In this document: piece after piece, positions 61,064 to 64,000 of the stretch
Numbering within the stretch: the first letter of the stretch is position 1
Layout: every line of letters begins with the position of its first letter
NCBI GenBank assembly: GCA_029309925.1
Contig: JARKND010000004.1
Location: 806,001 to 870,000 of the forward strand
Direction of reading: 5' to 3'
Source of the DNA: Fulvivirgaceae bacterium JP3-4
GTDB taxonomy: Bacteria > Bacteroidota > Bacteroidia > Cytophagales > Cyclobacteriaceae
DNA: 64,000 nucleotides
Notes under the pieces: generated by a model
What the model was told of the DNA's origin: nothing
Seen by the model: the letters and a program-made list of their open reading frames with translations, nothing else
The model's database searches: none
Translations under genes and position numbers: made by a program

Positions 61064-63709
61064 CTAGAGTACGAAACGGTAAGTATATTTTACAAGGAAA
61101 ATATTGTGGCCTTTTTCCTGGAAGTCAAAGGAGAACTTGCTGTGGTCAGGATCAGAGTCGTAGAATGCACCATTGCGCTCCTGCGTCCAGACGAAGAATA
61201 CGGTTGAACCCGGAATGTATTCCCAGCGGATAACCATGTTTGACCGGAACTGCCCGAAGTTGAAATCAGGGCGTCCAAAACTGAAATCGCGCATTCCATT
61301 ACTGTCTTCATCGACATGATATTGCCCGTCAATGAAGAACATATTTGCTTCGGGAACCCGCGCGAACCTGTTTTCATAACTTGACGAACGTGAATCGGTA
61401 ATTGTCTTGAAGTTCGAATAGCGCCCTGACGTCCCGAAAGGTTGTCCCCAATATTGAATGGACAGATTTGGGGTAAGCATATATGTCAACCGGATTGACA
61501 TGCGGGCTACTGTCTGATTAATTTCTCCGACAACATACCGCGCATCACCGCCAGCATCTACCGTTGTCACGTATTGCAGCGAGTTCACATTCTTCGAAAA
61601 ACTTGAGGCTACAGAAAGTTGAAAGGCGTTGATAGGCCGGTAGCTAAGTTCCAGATTATAGTTGTCGCTGATCATGTAGTTATTACCTCCCCGACCGATC
61701 TCCGTATAGAATTCACCAACAAATTTCTTCCGGTAATCCGATGACGTGTATCCCCAGAACCATGTGACGCCCGGATATCGCATGGATGGACCGCCACGCA
61801 AATCTGCATTGGAAATATTGTGGGTGTTGTACGTTACACCGCCTCCCGTGTTCCAGAAGTTCTTCCACTGAGCATGGGCATTCACATTAAATCCCTGATT
61901 CGTATTTCTCCAGCCGTAGTCATAGCTGCGCCACTCATTGATATTGAAACGAAAACTTCTTGTGAGCTTGCGTACTTCGAATATCCGGTACTGCGCCCAC
62001 AACCATTGTGTAATATCATCGGTCTGTGACATGAATCCGATATCATTCAGTTCGAGCTCAGGTGATTGCCAGACAACTCCAAGATCCGCGACAATATCAC
62101 CGCTTTTCTTACCAAAAACCACCTGGCCGCCTGTGCCCGTAAGCGAAGTTCTGTTGGGATCAAATTCGCTATGATAATTATCAGGACGCTGGAAGAATCG
62201 CTCCGAAGAAAGCTGGGTATTGGATATCGCTTCTTTGGTGCCGCGCACGTGACTGAAAATTCCTTTCCCACTCACATAGTACATTCTTTTCTTCCAATGA
62301 TGCAGAAAGTCAAAACCTCCGGTATATGCGTCTTCGTGCAACCAAGAAAGACGATCATCCTCAATCTTGCGGTTTGTTGCTGTCGCCACAACACCAACGA
62401 GGGTATTCCCTTTGTTTATATCCTGCTGCGCACGGGCAATCAGGTAATTGGTCATCGGTTCGATCACCTGTTCGCGTTTAAACCCAAGGCTATCGATCTC
62501 AGCAAACTCTTTCTGCGTAACGCTTTCGAGAATTCCCCACGAGAATCCATTTTTATTCTTGCCGGTAAGTTTCGCTGCACCCAGGATAGTTGAGCGATTG
62601 TTGGGCTTCACATACTCCACAACATCATCTGACCCACTCTCATCGGTATTGACATACGTCTGCGGAGGGCGTCCGATTCTTCGTGAGTAGAACAGGTTGT
62701 TGTTATTGAAATTGGAAGTGGGAAAATTCAGGATATTATTTCCTTCAAGAAAGAAAGGTCTGCGTTCCTGGAAGTAAAGCTCAAATGCCGAGAGGTTTAC
62801 CTGCGAAGGGTCCGCTTCCACCTGACCGAAGTCCGGGTTCACAGTAAGGTCAAGCGTGATATCGCTTGTCACACCAATCTTAGCATCAAGGCCGAAGTTT
62901 GTGCCAGACCGCTTGCCGGTGTAATAAGGATCGCCTTCCCGTTTTTGAAATGTTTCTGTTTGTGCCACTACATATGGCTGGATCTCGAGTTGCTTCTGAG
63001 GCTTCACTCCCTTGATGCCCTTGAGCGTTCCGAACAGGTGAACGTATCCGGGTGAATCAGGCGGTATGTACTGCCACACCGAGCGCTCTTGTTTCCGGAA
63101 AAGCATTCGCATTACCTGCATGCCCCAGATCAATTCCGGCATATCGGCAAAGCGCAATTGACTGAGTGGAATTCTGAATTCGGCAATCCATCCATCGGTC
63201 GCGATGCTCGTCTTCAGATACCAGATCGGATCCCAACCCGGATCCCACTCGTCTCCGTTCGACACATACTCATCACCTTTAACGCCTGATACAGAGGCTG
63301 TAAATGAAAACGCAGTACGCATGTCGTTGTAGCTGTCGAAGTTGATCTCCACCATGTCACCTTCAAAACCATCGCGCCTGGACATCCTTTTAATAATCTT
63401 GTCAGGCTCAGGGTCGAGGGCGTGGATCAGAACATAAATATTTTTGGCATCGTAAAGCACCTTGAACCGGGTCGCCACTGAAGCAGGCTTGCCTTTATCA
63501 GGCTGCCGTTGACGAAAGTCTCCACCGGCCCACTCTACCTGCTCCCAGGCAGGGTCATCGCGCAAGCCATCAATGTGTGGAGGCTCGCCTTTGATCATTG
63601 CGGTCGTATAGGATTTTACTGTGTCAGGTCGCACCAGCGGGCCGGAGGTTTGTGCGATTGCTGTTAAGCCAAGGCAGGACAATAGGGCAAAGAGGATCAA
63701 GGTTTTCAT
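61064..63709 (-). CDS. DUF5916 outer-membrane protein with N-terminal carbohydrate-binding-like domain
   Basis: 881 residues. A signal peptide (1-20, ending AIAQ) is followed by a CBM9-like module (about 45-210, with PHIDGLRDDPAWEQVEWAGG and YVLIHALDPEPDKI). A DUF5916 barrel-like region spans the rest (LEIQPYVVAQTETFQK, DLTVNPDFGQVEADPSQVNL, FFLEGNNILNF), ending in aromatic YTYRFVL, a typical outer-membrane barrel terminus. Members are common in Bacteroidota and flavobacteria; the exact substrate is unknown. The neighbouring OmpH chaperone may aid its assembly. Confidence 0.88.
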   Translation of the reverse strand: MKTLILFALLSCLGLTAIAQTSGPLVRPDTVKSYTTAMIKGEPPHIDGLRDDPAWEQVEWAGGDFRQRQPDKGKPASVATRFKVLYDAKNIYVLIHALDPEPDKIIKRMSRRDGFEGDMVEINFDSYNDMRTAFSFTASVSGVKGDEYVSNGDEWDPGWDPIWYLKTSIATDGWIAEFRIPLSQLRFADMPELIWGMQVMRMLFRKQERSVWQYIPPDSPGYVHLFGTLKGIKGVKPQKQLEIQPYVVAQTETFQKREGDPYYTGKRSGTNFGLDAKIGVTSDITLDLTVNPDFGQVEADPSQVNLSAFELYFQERRPFFLEGNNILNFPTSNFNNNNLFYSRRIGRPPQTYVNTDESGSDDVVEYVKPNNRSTILGAAKLTGKNKNGFSWGILESVTQKEFAEIDSLGFKREQVIEPMTNYLIARAQQDINKGNTLVGVVATATNRKIEDDRLSWLHEDAYTGGFDFLHHWKKRMYYVSGKGIFSHVRGTKEAISNTQLSSERFFQRPDNYHSEFDPNRTSLTGTGGQVVFGKKSGDIVADLGVVWQSPELELNDIGFMSQTDDITQWLWAQYRIFEVRKLTRSFRFNINEWRSYDYGWRNTNQGFNVNAHAQWKNFWNTGGGVTYNTHNISNADLRGGPSMRYPGVTWFWGYTSSDYRKKFVGEFYTEIGRGGNNYMISDNYNLELSYRPINAFQLSVASSFSKNVNSLQYVTTVDAGGDARYVVGEINQTVARMSIRLTYMLTPNLSIQYWGQPFGTSGRYSNFKTITDSRSSSYENRFARVPEANMFFIDGQYHVDEDSNGMRDFSFGRPDFNFGQFRSNMVIRWEYIPGSTVFFVWTQERNGAFYDSDPDHSKFSFDFQEKGHNIFLVKYTYRFVL

Positions 63710-63973
63710 GATAGGGTCATAGGCTAACCATCGTAACGAGTAATACTGCCCTTTGTTGTTTTCGTTACACGAATGGTTAAAAGAATGTCCCCAATTGCTG
63801 GATTATTGACGTGAACTGCTCGGGTTGTAAGCCAAAAAGTTACATTTCAAATCGCTGAAAGGCCTTTCCCCAAAGCCTTCAAACAACCCATTCAACTTTA
63901 AAGCTCGCCAGTGCATCTGTTAAGAATAGCCATGAATCGCAAAGGCATAGCCTAAACAAAACCCAAAACACCT

Positions 63974-64000
63974 ATGAAAAAAACACTTTTACTCGCACTT
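63974..64000 (+). CDS. Start of an exported protein, cut by the window edge
   Basis: Nine codons, MKKTLLLAL, a typical signal-peptide start. The gene continues beyond the window. It is divergent from DUF5916 across a 264-base gap that should hold both promoters. Confidence 0.6.

Noticed and set aside
1-64000. tRNA, rRNA, tmRNA, RNase P RNA, riboswitches
   Set aside because: I looked for tRNA T-loop patterns and conserved RNA cores and found none I could support by eye.

Overview
The window looks like chromosome of a Bacteroidota bacterium, most likely a Cytophagales relative (Chryseolinea/Ohtaekwangia-type). The inference rests on the gene families present. There is a FecI-type sigma factor, a FecR-type anti-sigma factor and a TonB receptor with STN and carboxypeptidase-like domains, next to a DUF4249 lipoprotein. 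DUF5916, DUF4142, KGG-repeat and large FtsX-type permease proteins are also present. Ribosome-binding sites are weak, and a few promoters fit the TTG-N19-TAnnTTTG pattern of this phylum. I found no rRNA, tRNA, CRISPR array, prophage or plasmid backbone; most of the window is core-like chromosome.

Layout. 1-700: a REP-associated tyrosine transposase (RAYT) with its palindromic REP elements. 800-8300: rseP and dxr in one operon, the two methylmalonyl-CoA mutase subunits with an ATGA overlap, and dnaA. 8400-21800: HtrA protease divergent from a GH3-like enzyme, a membrane-anchored patatin, a Upf1-type SF1 helicase, a SMUG2-like uracil-DNA glycosylase, HrpB helicase and a large FtsX/MacB permease. 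21900-28700: two KGG stress proteins, an FAD amine oxidase, an OmpA-like protein, a secreted xylose-isomerase-like barrel protein, a lipid/diacylglycerol kinase and SurE. 28700-33900: a tightly overlapping run of YdeI-like protein, Gfo/Idh/MocA oxidoreductase, GntP permease and glycerate kinase, which reads as a sugar-acid catabolic operon, followed by a MaoC-like protein. 33900-40400: small lipoproteins, an EamA transporter, a nitronate-monooxygenase-like protein, disordered small proteins, a VOC protein, a 54-residue zinc-ribbon membrane protein and a TerB-like protein.

40700-47000: a cell-surface signalling cassette (ECF sigma, FecR, TonB receptor, DUF4249, novel lipoprotein) with overlapping genes. 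47083-48313: three 235-bp palindrome-rich repeats beside a second transposase that carries a one-base frameshift. 48400-57900: ArfB-type ribosome rescue factor, cold-shock protein, GH20 hexosaminidase, a second secreted sugar isomerase-like protein, a MESH1-type (p)ppGpp hydrolase, a second DUF4142 protein, a DUF892 ferritin-like protein, and three exported versions of usually cytoplasmic small folds (YHS, Dabb, DinB). 57900-64000: cytochrome P450, an arginyltransferase-like GNAT protein lacking the usual cysteine cluster, an OmpH/Skp chaperone, a large DUF5916 outer-membrane-type protein and the first codons of another exported protein.

The most unusual non-genic signals are: (a) two transposase/palindrome pairs, each transposase beside its own palindrome family; and (b) 7- or 8-nucleotide iterated repeat arrays in intergenic gaps, several of which begin exactly at or within a few bases of a stop codon.
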